This document shows positions 45,397 through 55,475 of a stretch of DNA of 64,000 bases, one piece after another. The notes under the pieces are model-generated. The model saw nothing but the letters and a program-made list of their open reading frames with translations, was not told the origin of the DNA and did not search any database. This stretch comes from CBDCFV01 sp965261795 (GTDB lineage Bacteria > Chloroflexota > Dehalococcoidia > Lucifugimonadales > UBA3495): the NCBI GenBank assembly GCA_965261795.1, contig OZ253476.1, positions 4,278,001 to 4,342,000 of the forward strand. The letters are read 5' to 3'. The position numbers and the translations under genes were made by a program. Each line of letters starts with the position of its first letter. Positions within the stretch are counted from its first letter, which is position 1.

Positions 45397-45828
45397 GAGA
45401 AGACGTGAGGAGGAGAAGGGACACCGACTAAGCGTCGAGGTCCTGGATTACTATGTCCATGTTCTCTCCAAGGAACTCGATGTCCTGAATCATTATCTGC
45501 TTCTCTTTGAGCAAAGGAGGCTCCTATCAAAGGGCTCCCCGATGTACCATCAGGTGTTTGAATTTCAATCGGCTGTTGATGTGGCGTCCAGCAACTTCAT
45601 TGGGATACGCAATCCATCCGGGTCAAGTACTTACTTCGCTATCAATTTATATCCACAATCCGGTCGGCTTTTCGCCTTCTTGTCGTATTTCGATTTCGAT
45701 AAGGTGGCCAATTGCAAGGAAGTGAACCGGATCTTGAATGGCCTGGCTAATGAAACATTCTCTGTTCCAGGCCAGTTTCTCAAGGAAGTGCTTGGGGCCT
45801 GGGAAAATGTCTATGCACGACCTGACGC
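45397..45828 (+). pseudogene. Unknown gene truncated at both ends
   Basis: One open frame (SVEVLDYYVHVLSKELDVLN HYLLLFEQRR ... FIGIRNPSGSSTYFAINLYP, FSVPGQFLKEVLGAWENVYA) lies between the IS21-like end and an IS1380 end. It reads as genuine protein, but I cannot name the family. An ATG at 45542 is internal. Confidence 0.55.
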
Positions 45829-46076
45829 CCGTGTTCGCCCGGCCCGGCGCATTGCCCAGGTCGAGGCGCTGCTGGACGAGTTCGGGCAGGCCGAGGCGCA
45901 GGGCCAGGGTGGCCGGCAGGATCAGTCCGGCATTGGCCACCAGGCGGCGGTCGTCGAAGGTGATTTGGATCCGGTCGGTTTGCGGTTACAAAACCATTAT
46001 CCCAGAAGCACAGGAGCACCTTCTTGCCGCTTCAGGCCGCTGACCCGACCCCCTCCTTCGGTGGATTCGGGCTAAG
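45829..46076 (-). pseudogene. IS1380-family left end and transposase N-terminus (second copy)
   Basis: The minus strand reads NAGLILPATLALRLGLPELV and GNAPGRANTG. The flanking end (TCTGGGATAATGGTTTTG) is shared with 27458-27860. Its tip touches the stop codon of the abiEii remnant. Confidence 0.82.
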
Positions 46077-47023
46077 CCGTGTTGTTCATCTGCCCGTGTG
46101 CCATAGCACTGGACTGCCAAGGGCCGCCGGCAGGCCAGTGCATTGCGAAAGGCTCGTCAGACAGGATAGCGCCGCGAACCGGGCCTAGAAAGGACTGCAT
46201 CCGAACGCCAATGTCCTCAAACGAGATGGGCGGAGGGTTCAATAGCCCGCCCTGGCGTCTATAGGCTGTCCAACGGGACCGCAGGTCCATATCCGAATAG
46301 AACGCTGGCGTAAGAGCATCAGGAGTCTCGGCGGTCCAAGAGGTGCCCCGTCGCTCAAAACAGCGCTCAACTGCCTGCTGTAACTCGGGACCGTCGAAGG
46401 CAAAGGCCTCAGACAGGGCCCATATATCGTAGAAATCCTTCATCCGGCTGTTTCGAATCTCCAACTGCACCATGGATTCAAACTTTTCAGCGATCGCCGA
46501 CACCTTCGGATACGTGCGCAGAAAGGGCTCTGGGAGGCCCTCAATAAGTGTGGGCAACCTCGCCTCTTCGGGCCCGGGGGTAACCTGCGTCGCCAAAGCC
46601 GAAGTCCACCTGGACGGTGATGCGGGCTGTGCCCAGAAGGGCGCGCATTCTGGCCCGTTGACCGCCATACCTCTGATCGTCCCGAATCACCGAGACATCC
46701 AGGGTGTCAATGTCGAATATCAGCCCGTCCTCGGGACACGATACGTTGCAGATAGTGGACATCACGCCCCTGACGGTCTCCTCATCGTTCGCCCCCAAAG
46801 CCAGTATGTCAATGTCCCGCGTGGCCCTGTAAGGCTCCTCCATCTATACGGCCAGGAGACTCGCACCCTTCAGGATGCACTGGTCCCGCGCCCCGGACGC
46901 CCCCAGCCGGTAGAGAAATCGCTCGCAGGCGTAGCGAACAAGGTAAAGCTGGAACTCCTCCCCCTCGCTCTTCGCCCTGTTGAGCAGTCGTGCTCTGATT
47001 GAGGCCGTGGTGTTGGTGCTCAT
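46072..47023 (-). pseudogene. abiEii: AbiEii nucleotidyltransferase toxin, stop and frameshift
   Basis: NTTASIRARLLNRAKSEGEE, CILKGASLLAV, then a TAG (46842-46844) where relatives have Trp, MEEPYRATRDIDILALG (nucleotidyltransferase DxD box), a frameshift at about 46590, and the C-terminal KFESMVQLEIRNSRMKDFYD motif. AbiEii transfers nucleotides to targets such as tRNA and arrests growth. Two independent lesions make this copy inactive. Confidence 0.88.
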
Positions 47024-47622
47024 AGCACCCCGGACTCCAATATGGCTCTGAGGCGGCGGGAGGGCAGAACTTCAAGCACGCGCATGAGACCGGAGGCTGT
47101 CACTTTTCTGTCTCGGAGAGCCTCTCGCAGGGCCTCCACCGCGACTTCCCGGCCAATGAGACGCTGAAACCGGAAGCAGTCCACTACAGTGCGCGCCGGA
47201 GAGGTGATGCGGGCGGGCACCTCCTCAAACTTCGTTTCCTGCAGTCCGCAACTCAAGGCTGCGCCGCTGAACCGGACCAGGTGAACCCCAATGTTTCCGA
47301 GGGAAGGGGGTCTCGCCTTGTGCGGAATGGCAATCCAGACCTGCCGTGGGAGTTGGGTGCCAATTTCGTGCACTTGGAGTGCTGAGAGGAGACATACTAT
47401 TGCGTTGGGAACACGGGCGCAGACGGAGGCTATCGAGTAGCGCTCAGTGGGCTCGGCGTCGGCAAGACGGTAGAGACCCCAGCCGACGCGCTCGACTGTC
47501 TCTTCAGCCTCGAGTTGCCGAAGCCTATGGTAGGATATGCCCAGCGGCTCAAGTTGGCTCGGACGAAAGAAATTGCCGATGCCGGCTTCGTGAAGGGTGT
47601 CCTGATTGAGCTCGCCCGTCAT
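47020..47622 (-). CDS. abiEi: AbiEi-type antitoxin (transcriptional regulator)
   Basis: 200 residues and intact. N-terminal winged helix (PSQLEPLGISYHRLRQLEAE, VGWGLYRLADAEP) and the AbiEi C-terminal antitoxin domain (EVPARITSPARTVVDCFRFQ, IGREVAVEALREALRDRKV). It overlaps the abiEii start by 4 bases, the standard type IV toxin-antitoxin layout. Its upstream region has been replaced by an IS5 fragment ending about 10 bases before the start, so its native promoter is probably lost. Confidence 0.88.
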   Translation of the reverse strand: MTGELNQDTLHEAGIGNFFRPSQLEPLGISYHRLRQLEAEETVERVGWGLYRLADAEPTERYSIASVCARVPNAIVCLLSALQVHEIGTQLPRQVWIAIPHKARPPSLGNIGVHLVRFSGAALSCGLQETKFEEVPARITSPARTVVDCFRFQRLIGREVAVEALREALRDRKVTASGLMRVLEVLPSRRLRAILESGVL

Positions 47623-47631
47623 GGTACATCA

Positions 47632-47914
47632 ATCCATTGCCGGAAATACTTGTAGCAGGTGCGCCAATCGGGGAAGTCCGCAGGCAGCATGCGCCACTGG
47701 CAGCCGCTTTTCAGGAGGTACAACACCCCGCAGAAAACGTCGTACAGGTCCACGGTGCGGGGCTTGGTCCGGCGCCGGACCAACTCCAGCGTCGGCAGAA
47801 TCCGGGCGAATTGCTCCCGGCTGATGTTGCTGGGATAGGAATGAGACATGCTTACCCCTCCCTTGGTAATAGTCTCAACTTAACGTATTCCAAAGATCGT
47901 CAACAGGTTCTTAG
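47632..47914 (-). pseudogene. IS5-family element, left end and transposase N-terminus
   Basis: MSHSYPSNISREQFARILPT ... CQWRMLPADFPDWRTCYKYF, 74 residues nearly identical to the 20763 copy, then truncated. The tip at about 47912 (AAGAACCTGTTGACGATCTT, inward) lies inside ISNCY copy A, showing IS5 jumped into ISNCY before the rest was lost. Confidence 0.9.
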
Positions 47915-49030
47915 ACCTCCACAGCCGCCCCGGCATAGCTGGGGCGTTCCGGCCCTGGCAGCAACTGGAGGGTGTGCAACTGGAACCTCACCGTGTTGTC
48001 CCTGGCCACTTTCCTGCGGTGCTTGAAGCATAGGACCTGTTCCAAGCACAGCTCCGGGTTGAGAGACCGGAATGCAGGCTCAGGGTGTTGCGGCGGAACC
48101 CGGAAGCGTTGCCCGGAAGCGTTGCCCGAACCTTGGCAGGAACTGCTCCAGCACGCTGTTGGCTTCCCCGATGCCGCTCGCCCCTGCCAGCCGGAGTTCA
48201 GTTACCAGCCAGTCCTGAAACGTTCCCGCCGCTCGCTCCACGCGGCCCTTGGCTTGGGGCGACAGGGCGAAAATCATCTGAATTCCCAGTTCTTCCACGG
48301 CCCGGCTGAATTGGGCCGGCATCCCAGGGAGGCCGGAGCCGGGTGTGCCTGAAGACTCCGTGCCGGTCGGTGTAGAGGGCGACGGGCAGGCCGAACTGGT
48401 GCACGAGACCGTGGACCAGCAGAAAGTAGCTGTGAGTGTCCTCCTTCTCGCAGAAGAGGGCGTCGACCACCGTACTGGTGGCATCGTCCACCGCGATCAG
48501 CAGCGTGAACGGCGGTGTCTGATCCCCCAACCACGGGTGATGACTGCCGTCCATCTGGATCAGCATACCCTCTCGGGGCATCCGCTGCCGGCGGACCCGG
48601 TGCTTGGGTGGCCGCCTTCGCCGCGGATTGCTCAGCCCGGCGTTGACCAGGATGCGTGCAGGGTGGTCCTGCCGATGTCGATGCCCTCTCGCTCGCTCAG
48701 CAACTCGCTCAGATGGGTATGGTTGGCCACCGCATAACTGGTACGGGCCAAACTCACTACGCCGGCCACCACGGCATCGGGCGTCGCGTTGGGCGGCCTG
48801 CGGCCCCGGTGGCCGTGAGCAACGGCGGCAACGCCCTCCTCCCGGTAAGCCGCCAGGATGCGCTTGGTGTGCCGGGGGCTGACACCCATCAGCGTGGCTG
48901 CCTGATCCAACGTCATGTGCTCAGCGAGCAAACTGTTCAGGACCTGAAGTCTCGTCTGCTCTTTTGGCGTCAAAGTCACATTCTCCATAGCGTGAATGTG
49001 ACATTTATGCTGGCCAGTTAGCCCGGACCT
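47915..49030 (-). pseudogene. ISNCY-family transposase, copy A (5' complete, 3' cut, frameshifted)
   Basis: N-terminal helix-turn-helix (TLDQAATLMGVSPRHTKRIL), RRPPKHRVRRQRMPREGMLI, catalytic QMDGSHHPWLGD (Asp), LYTDRHGVF (Asp) and SPQAKGRVERAAGTFQDWL (Glu), in at least three frames. Two 13-base repeats sit at 48103-48128. Its outer end GTGACATTTATGCTGGCCAG lies at about 48990-49030. IS5 cuts it at 47915. Confidence 0.85.
48103..48128. repeat. 13-bp unit x2 inside ISNCY copy A
   Basis: GAAGCGTTGCCCG twice in tandem. Copy B of the same element has three units at 57311-57349. Confidence 0.93.
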
Positions 49031-49434
49031 TTTAGCTGGACATCAACAGATTGCCTGGACTACTTGAGCACCGGGCGGGAATGGCCCAACCTGTGGTCGG
49101 TGGTCAGAGTGACCGGCCACCGGGAGACAGCCTCCGGGGTTACGGTACAACCCAGGTACTACATCAGCAGCCTTGAGGCCCCGGCAGGTCGGCTGCTGGA
49201 GGCGGTCCGCAGCCACTGGAGCTTGGATGTGACCTTTGGTGAAGACCAATGCCGGGTGCGCAAGAGCCTGCCCTCGTGAAAACGGGGGACAATGGACCGC
49301 AAAACATGGCGACGCTGCGGCAGATATCCCACAACCTGCTGAAGAGGGGGACCAGCCTGAAAGTGGGCATCCAAGGCAACCGCCTCCAAGCCGAGTGGCG
49401 GGACGACTACCTGCTGGAAGTCCTCCGCAGTTAA
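49030..49434 (+). pseudogene. ISAs1-family transposase, C-terminal part split by micro-palindrome
   Basis: WPNLWSVVRVTGHRETASGV, YYISSLEAPAGRLLEAVRSH, DVTFGEDQCRVRK, then a 23-base insert (49265-49287), then in the next frame DNGPQNMATLRQISHNLLKR and WRDDYLLEVLRS. Removing exactly 23 bases joins the two conserved halves. Confidence 0.88.
49265..49287 (+). repeat. Micro-palindrome insert, copy C
   Basis: AGCCTGCCCTCGTGAAAACG plus GGG, 23 bases, forming CCCTCGT/ACGGGGG around GAAA. The clearest case: flanking codons AAG and GAC are adjacent in ISAs1 relatives. Confidence 0.85.
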
Positions 49435-49548
49435 AACGCGATTGCCCTGGCCTAGCCCTACCTGAAGATGACACGTGTGGGAACTGTGGGGTTGATCTCG
49501 CCGCTCAGGTTGGCATAGGCGGTCATTATGTCTGCCCTCGGATAAGAT

Positions 49549-52500
49549 TCAGTTGCCAGCCCCGTCACCACCCTCTTTGCGCCGCCTGTGGAACTTCAAC
49601 CCCCCAATCATAGCCAGCGGAGCCGCCAGCAGGAACAGGCTGACGGCTGCAGCACCGGTCGGCGTATCCTCAGACGGGGCGTTGCACGAGCCGCCGCCGG
49701 AGTCTGCGGCCGGCGCGGGTTCCTGCGCCGCAATAGCGGTTGGTTCGGGGGAGTTCGTGGGTTCAACCGGCGCAGGCGTTGACGTCGGCACGAAGGTAGG
49801 CGTTGGTGTTGGCGGCAGTGTCGCTGTTGGAATAGGCGCAGGCGTATGCGGTGGCGGGGGCGGAGGAGTTGCCAGCCCGTTGACGGTCAGCGTGAAGCTG
49901 CCGGTCTGCGCGGCGGCGTAGGTGGCTACCTCGGCAGTGTAGGTCCCGACGCCCAACGTATGCTCTATCCTGGAGCTTCTGCTGCCGGAGCCTTGGCTGG
50001 CCAGTTCTTCTCCTGTCCTTCCCGGGCCTTGCAACAGGTAGAGGTAAGTATCGGTGTCGCCGGATTCCAGGTCGATTATCACATTCGACGGATCGGCCAA
50101 GGTGAAGGTGTAGAAGCGAGCGTAGCTGCCGGGCCGTCTGCCGGACGCGCAATCGCTGCTCCAAGCGCCGCTGATAAAGGCGGTGGTCATAATTTCCACG
50201 CAGTTGTCCGCCATCGGCGCAAGTGTCGGATTGGGCACATCTCCACGCTGGTTGCCGAACTCCTGCCAGGTTGCCGTCCCGTCGCCGTCGAAGTCAACCT
50301 TCAGAGCCGGATACTGACCGGATGTGCCGAAGTCCCAAAAGTCACTGAGACTGTAATCCGGGGTGTTCTCCGTGCCCTTGATAAACAAGTGAACGTCCCA
50401 GCCCTTGTATGGGGCGGTGTATCCTGCAGGCGATTGAAGCTCGGCAGTAGTCTTGCCAAATATGTCTGAAGACTGCCCGTCTCCGATTTCGATTCCGATT
50501 CCAACCTGCTGGCCGGAGCTTTCCGTATCCCAAAAGCCGGAGTTAATTATGCCGGGGTTGTACCCAACCAGTCCGCCAATATACCTCAGCGGCGCATCAA
50601 TGCTGCCGTCGCTGGACACTTTGCCAACGGCGTAACTGTGGCCAACTATGCCTTCATTACCCCCGGCCAACCCGCCGATATATTGGCCTCCGGTCACTTC
50701 GCTGGCAGAGTAGCTGGCGCTAATTGAGCCGTCATCGTTTGTCCCAACCAAGCCGCCCACGTACTTTTGTCCCCTGATGGTGCCGATGGCATAGCTGGCG
50801 ATTACCGAGCCGCTATTATTCCCGGCCAACCCGCCGACCTGGTATCCGATCAACCCGCCGACCTTGATGGCATCGCCGGACACGCTGCCGGTGGAATAGC
50901 TTGAGCTGATTGTACCGCCGTTGTTGCACCCCGCCAGCCCACCAAGGTATTTGCCTCCCGAGACGCTGCCGGTGGAATAGCTTGAGCTGATTACGCCAAA
51001 GTCATTGCTTCCCACCAGTCCACCGATGCATCCGTAGCCGGATACGCTGCCGGTGGCGTAACTTTGGCTGACCGTGCCTTGATTGGATCCGGCCAGCGGG
51101 CCAACGAAGTCCCCGCCCGTCACATTGACGTTTAGCAGTCCGATTTCGCGGATAACGCCGGATACGCCGACACTACCGAAAAGCCCGAGTCCATTAACCG
51201 GGGAACCGTCGGCTTGGGCTGTGGGGGTGATATACAGGTTGCTGACAGGGTGTCCGTTGCCGTTGAATGTAGCGGCAAAGGGGCGCCAACCGTCTCCGAT
51301 GGGTCGCCAGCCGTCACCAGTCGTCCACTCCGCGTTGACCGCGCCGGAGGCGTAGCTGTCGGCGGCAGCGAAGTCCAGCGGGCGGGCCAGTTCATAGCCG
51401 TTGCAGTTGTTGTTGCAGACTGCTCCCGGAAAGGCGGCGGCGTAGACCTCAATGCCGGAATCGTCATCTGCCTTGCCGTCACCGTCCAGGTCGTAGCGGA
51501 TGGCGTCCAACTGCTCCAGATTCAAGACTTCAATCAGCCCGTCGCCGTCGCTGTCATACCTGACGGCCCGGGACGGAGAGACAGCCGCAGGCGTCAAGGG
51601 GGGCGTAGGTATCTCAGCAGCAGCCGGAACCGGCGCGGTTCCTTCCAGCCCGCTGATGGTAAGCGTGAAGCTGCCGGACTGTCCGGCTTCGTAGGTGGCG
51701 GCCTCTATGGTATAGGTTCCGGCGGCAAACCCATCCTCTATCCTGGAGTATCTGTCCGGGGAGCCTTGACTCCTGAAGGACTTGCCCGTTCTTCCTGCAC
51801 CCTTCTGCATGTACAGATAGGTGTTGGTATGGCCGGATTCCAAGGTGATGAACACTTCCGAATCCGTATCCAGAGTGAAAACGTAGAAGCGGGCATAGCT
51901 GCCGGGGCGGTTGAAAGAGAGGCAGGCGGTGCTCCATGCCCCAGAGATAACGCCGTCGCCGATCACCATTTCCAAGCAGTGGTCCTCTACAGGCGCCGAA
52001 GTACGGGGCGCCGTCCGGACCTGGCTCCCGAACTCCCGCCAGGTTGCCGTCCCGTCGCCGTCGAAGTCAAACTTCAGGGCCGGATACTCACTGCCCGTGC
52101 CGAAGTCCCAGAAATCATCCGCCCCGGTCGCCGGGTCGTCATATCCGTCGGCGTCATCCACGTCGGCGTTCCAGCCCTCGAATATGCCGGTATAGGCAGT
52201 GGGCGACTGCAACTCGGTGGTGGTCTTGCCCTTCCCAGCGGCTGAAGTTTCTCGGCCGGTGGTTTGCGTGTCCCAGTAGCTGACCGATTCCCCGATGGTC
52301 GCGCTTTCGGCCCCTATCAACCCGCCGGCCTCAACATCACCCGACACGCTGCCGGTGGCGTAGCTGGCGACGACCCTGCTGTGGTGACTCTCCCCGGCCA
52401 GCCCGCCGACATTGCTTTCTCCTGACACGGCGCCAGTGGCATAGCTGGCGATAATTCTGCCGTAGCTATTCGATCCCACCAGCCCGCCAACCTCTCCGCC

Positions 52501-55197
52501 GCCGGACACTCGCCCGCTGTATCCGGATTTGAATCCGACACCGGTCACCTCGCCGGTGGCGTAGCTGGCGATAATTCTGCCGCCATTTTCCCCGGCCAGC
52601 CCGCCGACATTACTATCGCCCGTCACTGTGCCGGTAGCGAAACTCCCTCTAGTGATGCCGCTGCCCCCTCCAACCAGCCCACCTACGCCACTTCCGCCTG
52701 TCACGTCGCCGGTGGCATAACTGGCGATGACTGCTCCGTCAAGTCCACCGGACCCGGTAAGCCCGCCAACATGGCTACCGCCCGCGATGTTGCCGGTGGC
52801 GTAGCTGTTGCTGATAGTTCCCCAGTTCGCCCCGGTGAGCCCGCCGAGGAAGTCGTTATGCTCACCACACGACACCCTACCGGTGGCGTGGCTGTCGCTG
52901 ACGCTCCCCCCGTTCCACCCGGCCAGTACGCCGATGTAGTCGCCGTGCTCTCCGCATGACATGCTGACTGCGGCGCGGCTGCCGCTGATGGTTCCCTCAT
53001 TCTCCCCAACCAGACCTCCGGCATGGTGATCTTGGCCCGAAACGTTGCCTGAGGCGTAGCTGTCGCTGATTTCGCCCATGTTCCGCCCGGCCAGAGCGCC
53101 AATATTTTCCAGCCCGGCCACACTGGCGTTGACTATGCCCGTATTGCGAATGACGGCGGAATAGCCGGCATAACCGAAAAGGCCAACGGCGGGCGACTCC
53201 TCCGGTGGGGCGGTGCGATTGATGTGGAGGTTGGCGATGGCGTGTCCGTTGCCGTCGAAAAGCGCGTTGAACCTGCCGCCATAGCCGTCTTTGCCGCCGA
53301 TGGGCTGCCACCCCTCGCCCGTCGTCCACTCCACGCTGACCGCGCCGGAGGAGTAGCTGTCGGCGGCGGCGAAGTCCAGCGGGCGGGCCAGTTCGTAGCC
53401 ATTGCAGTTGTTGTTGCAGACCACCTCCTCGCCAGATATGGGATAGGCGGCGGCGTAGGCGTCAATGACGGAATCGTCGTCTGCCCTGCCGTCGCCGTCC
53501 AGGTCGTAGCGGATGGCGTCCAGTTGCTCCAGATTGGAGACTTCAATCAGCCCGTCGCCGTCGCTGTCATACTTAACAAAGTCCGTAGAGACGGCCACAA
53601 CCGGCGCCGGCGTTGGGGCCGGCGGCCGCGCCGCCCTGGGTTGCCTGCCGGACTCCCACCAGTCAGTAACGCCCCGGAGACCCAGGTACGCTTTCAGCGC
53701 CGGGTACTGGCCGGAGGTGCCGAAGTCCCAAAAGTCGTGAGGACCTGGGCCCTCCTCCACCCAGCCGTATTTCCTTTCTTCCAGGTAAATCTCCCAATCA
53801 GCAAATGCCCCGGCGTAACCCGCAGCCCCCTGCAACTCGGCGGTGGTCTGTCCCGTTACTCCACCAGTGTCCCCCCGGCCGATCCCTTTGGCGATCCCGG
53901 AAGCTTCAGTATCCCAGACTGCGCCCGTTACACTTGCGGCGTTGTAGCCGATCAGTCCGCCCACGTTGTCGCCGCCGGAAACCCGGCCGGTGGCGTAGCT
54001 GGCCGTAATGACGGCTTCATCCGTATTTCGCCCGGCCAGGCCGCCAACGTTCTCATTGCCCGATACCTGGCCGGTGGCGTAGCTGGCCGCGATGGCGGCT
54101 TCAGCCGTATTCCACCCGGCCAGTCCGCCGACACCTTCATCGCCGGTCACTGTGCCGGTAGCATAGCTGGCGATAATCTTCCCCAATGACCCGTTGAATC
54201 CAGCCACGCCGCCGGCGCCAATGCCTCCGGTAATGCTGCCGGTGCCATAGCTGCCGCTGATGCGAACGCGATTAACCCCGGCCACTCCGCCGACGCCTAC
54301 ATTGCCGGTCACGTCGGCGGAAGAGTGGCTGGCAACGATGGATTCCCTATTTTCCCCGGCCAGCCCGCCGACATACTTATAGCCCGACACGCTGCCGGCA
54401 GCGGAGCTGTCTCTGATGACGCCATCCTGATACCCGACCAGTCCTCCGACGGCCTCTCCATCGATTTCCCGGCCGGTCACAGTGCCGGAGAAGCGGCTGC
54501 CGCTGATTTCCGAGGTGTAGTCGGTCCACCCGGCCAGTCCGCCGACATAAACGGCGCCCGATACTCTGCCCGTAACGTAACTGTCCTTAATCGTGCCAGC
54601 AGTGATACCGGTGAGTCCGCCGACAATGGCGAGTCCGGATACATCGGCATCAACCAAACCTATTTCGCGGATGATGGAATCCCCGACAAGACCGAATAAG
54701 CCAACTTGATGCTCATCGACGCGGTTGATATACAGGTTGCTGATGGTGTATCCGTTACCGTCGAATGTGGCATGGAAGAAGATAACCTCCTCTACGAGAG
54801 CCATATCTTCCGTGGCTGGAATAGGTGCCCAACCGCCCCCAGTGGTCCACTCGACGTTGACTGCACCGGAGGCGTGGCTGTCGGCAGCAGCGAAGTCCAG
54901 CGAGCGGGCCAGTTCGTAGCCGTTGCAGTTGTTGTTGCAGACCACCTCCTCACCGGATACAAGATAGGCGGCAGCATAGGCCTCAACGCCGGAATCGTCG
55001 TCTGCCTTGCCGTCGCCGTCCAAGTCGTAGCGGATGGCGTCCAACTGCTCCAGAAACTCGACTTCAATCAGCCCGTCACCGTCGGTGTCGTACTTGCCGT
55101 TGCCTGACTGCGAACTGGCAATGCCGTAGTTTGCGGTCGCCGCAATCAGCAGGGCCAGGGTCAGAAGCAGCGGTATGGATAGCAGGGTTCTCGGCAT
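49549..55197 (-). CDS. Giant GLUG/PPC-repeat surface protein
   Basis: 1,882 residues, uninterrupted. Signal peptide 1-28 (LLSIPLLLTLALLIAATANY). Three modules start at about 37, 545 and 1216, each opening with DGDGLIEVxxLEQLDAIRYD and a CNNNCNGYELARPLDF segment. Long runs of GLUG repeats follow (pattern VGGLAGxN...ISxSYATGxVTG, some 40 in all), and each module closes with DFWDFGTSGQYPALK. PPC-type beta domains lie at about 1092-1182 and 1682-1772 (SYARFYVFTL, TDTYLYLLQGPGRTG). A Pro/Thr linker, one transmembrane helix (AVSLFLLAAPLAMIGGLKFH) and basic RRRKEGG form a cell-wall or membrane anchor. Probably a calcium-binding adhesin or matrix protein. Confidence 0.93.
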   Translation of the reverse strand: MPRTLLSIPLLLTLALLIAATANYGIASSQSGNGKYDTDGDGLIEVEFLEQLDAIRYDLDGDGKADDDSGVEAYAAAYLVSGEEVVCNNNCNGYELARSLDFAAADSHASGAVNVEWTTGGGWAPIPATEDMALVEEVIFFHATFDGNGYTISNLYINRVDEHQVGLFGLVGDSIIREIGLVDADVSGLAIVGGLTGITAGTIKDSYVTGRVSGAVYVGGLAGWTDYTSEISGSRFSGTVTGREIDGEAVGGLVGYQDGVIRDSSAAGSVSGYKYVGGLAGENRESIVASHSSADVTGNVGVGGVAGVNRVRISGSYGTGSITGGIGAGGVAGFNGSLGKIIASYATGTVTGDEGVGGLAGWNTAEAAIAASYATGQVSGNENVGGLAGRNTDEAVITASYATGRVSGGDNVGGLIGYNAASVTGAVWDTEASGIAKGIGRGDTGGVTGQTTAELQGAAGYAGAFADWEIYLEERKYGWVEEGPGPHDFWDFGTSGQYPALKAYLGLRGVTDWWESGRQPRAARPPAPTPAPVVAVSTDFVKYDSDGDGLIEVSNLEQLDAIRYDLDGDGRADDDSVIDAYAAAYPISGEEVVCNNNCNGYELARPLDFAAADSYSSGAVSVEWTTGEGWQPIGGKDGYGGRFNALFDGNGHAIANLHINRTAPPEESPAVGLFGYAGYSAVIRNTGIVNASVAGLENIGALAGRNMGEISDSYASGNVSGQDHHAGGLVGENEGTISGSRAAVSMSCGEHGDYIGVLAGWNGGSVSDSHATGRVSCGEHNDFLGGLTGANWGTISNSYATGNIAGGSHVGGLTGSGGLDGAVIASYATGDVTGGSGVGGLVGGGSGITRGSFATGTVTGDSNVGGLAGENGGRIIASYATGEVTGVGFKSGYSGRVSGGGEVGGLVGSNSYGRIIASYATGAVSGESNVGGLAGESHHSRVVASYATGSVSGDVEAGGLIGAESATIGESVSYWDTQTTGRETSAAGKGKTTTELQSPTAYTGIFEGWNADVDDADGYDDPATGADDFWDFGTGSEYPALKFDFDGDGTATWREFGSQVRTAPRTSAPVEDHCLEMVIGDGVISGAWSTACLSFNRPGSYARFYVFTLDTDSEVFITLESGHTNTYLYMQKGAGRTGKSFRSQGSPDRYSRIEDGFAAGTYTIEAATYEAGQSGSFTLTISGLEGTAPVPAAAEIPTPPLTPAAVSPSRAVRYDSDGDGLIEVLNLEQLDAIRYDLDGDGKADDDSGIEVYAAAFPGAVCNNNCNGYELARPLDFAAADSYASGAVNAEWTTGDGWRPIGDGWRPFAATFNGNGHPVSNLYITPTAQADGSPVNGLGLFGSVGVSGVIREIGLLNVNVTGGDFVGPLAGSNQGTVSQSYATGSVSGYGCIGGLVGSNDFGVISSSYSTGSVSGGKYLGGLAGCNNGGTISSSYSTGSVSGDAIKVGGLIGYQVGGLAGNNSGSVIASYAIGTIRGQKYVGGLVGTNDDGSISASYSASEVTGGQYIGGLAGGNEGIVGHSYAVGKVSSDGSIDAPLRYIGGLVGYNPGIINSGFWDTESSGQQVGIGIEIGDGQSSDIFGKTTAELQSPAGYTAPYKGWDVHLFIKGTENTPDYSLSDFWDFGTSGQYPALKVDFDGDGTATWQEFGNQRGDVPNPTLAPMADNCVEIMTTAFISGAWSSDCASGRRPGSYARFYTFTLADPSNVIIDLESGDTDTYLYLLQGPGRTGEELASQGSGSRSSRIEHTLGVGTYTAEVATYAAAQTGSFTLTVNGLATPPPPPPHTPAPIPTATLPPTPTPTFVPTSTPAPVEPTNSPEPTAIAAQEPAPAADSGGGSCNAPSEDTPTGAAAVSLFLLAAPLAMIGGLKFHRRRKEGGDGAGN

Positions 55198-55403
55198 TCC
55201 GCAGGCTTATCCTTTCCGGCCTGGAGCCGGGATAGGGAAAGGTTGAGAGCAAACCAAGTTTCCACTGAGCGATGATTGCTGGATCCCGACTTCCGCCCGC
55301 AGGATGGTGAACACCCCGACGCGGCCCGTCAACAGTGAACAGTCACGGCCCGTATTGTCAATCGTCGGTAATTGTGTAGAGAGGGGCAAAACGCACGCAC
55401 TGA

Positions 55404-55435
55404 TGAAAGGCCGTCCATAGTCGGACAGCCTTTCA
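55404..55435. terminator. Hairpin between two minus-strand genes
   Basis: TGAAAGGCCGTCC and GGACAGCCTTTCA pair over 13 positions (one mismatch) around ATAGTC. It lies downstream of the 55476-56690 gene and upstream of the GLUG gene. No strong T-run follows on the minus strand, so termination is only likely. Confidence 0.5.
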
Positions 55436-55475
55436 TATTTATGGCTGTGCTTCCACCCGCAAGGCCACGTCACCC

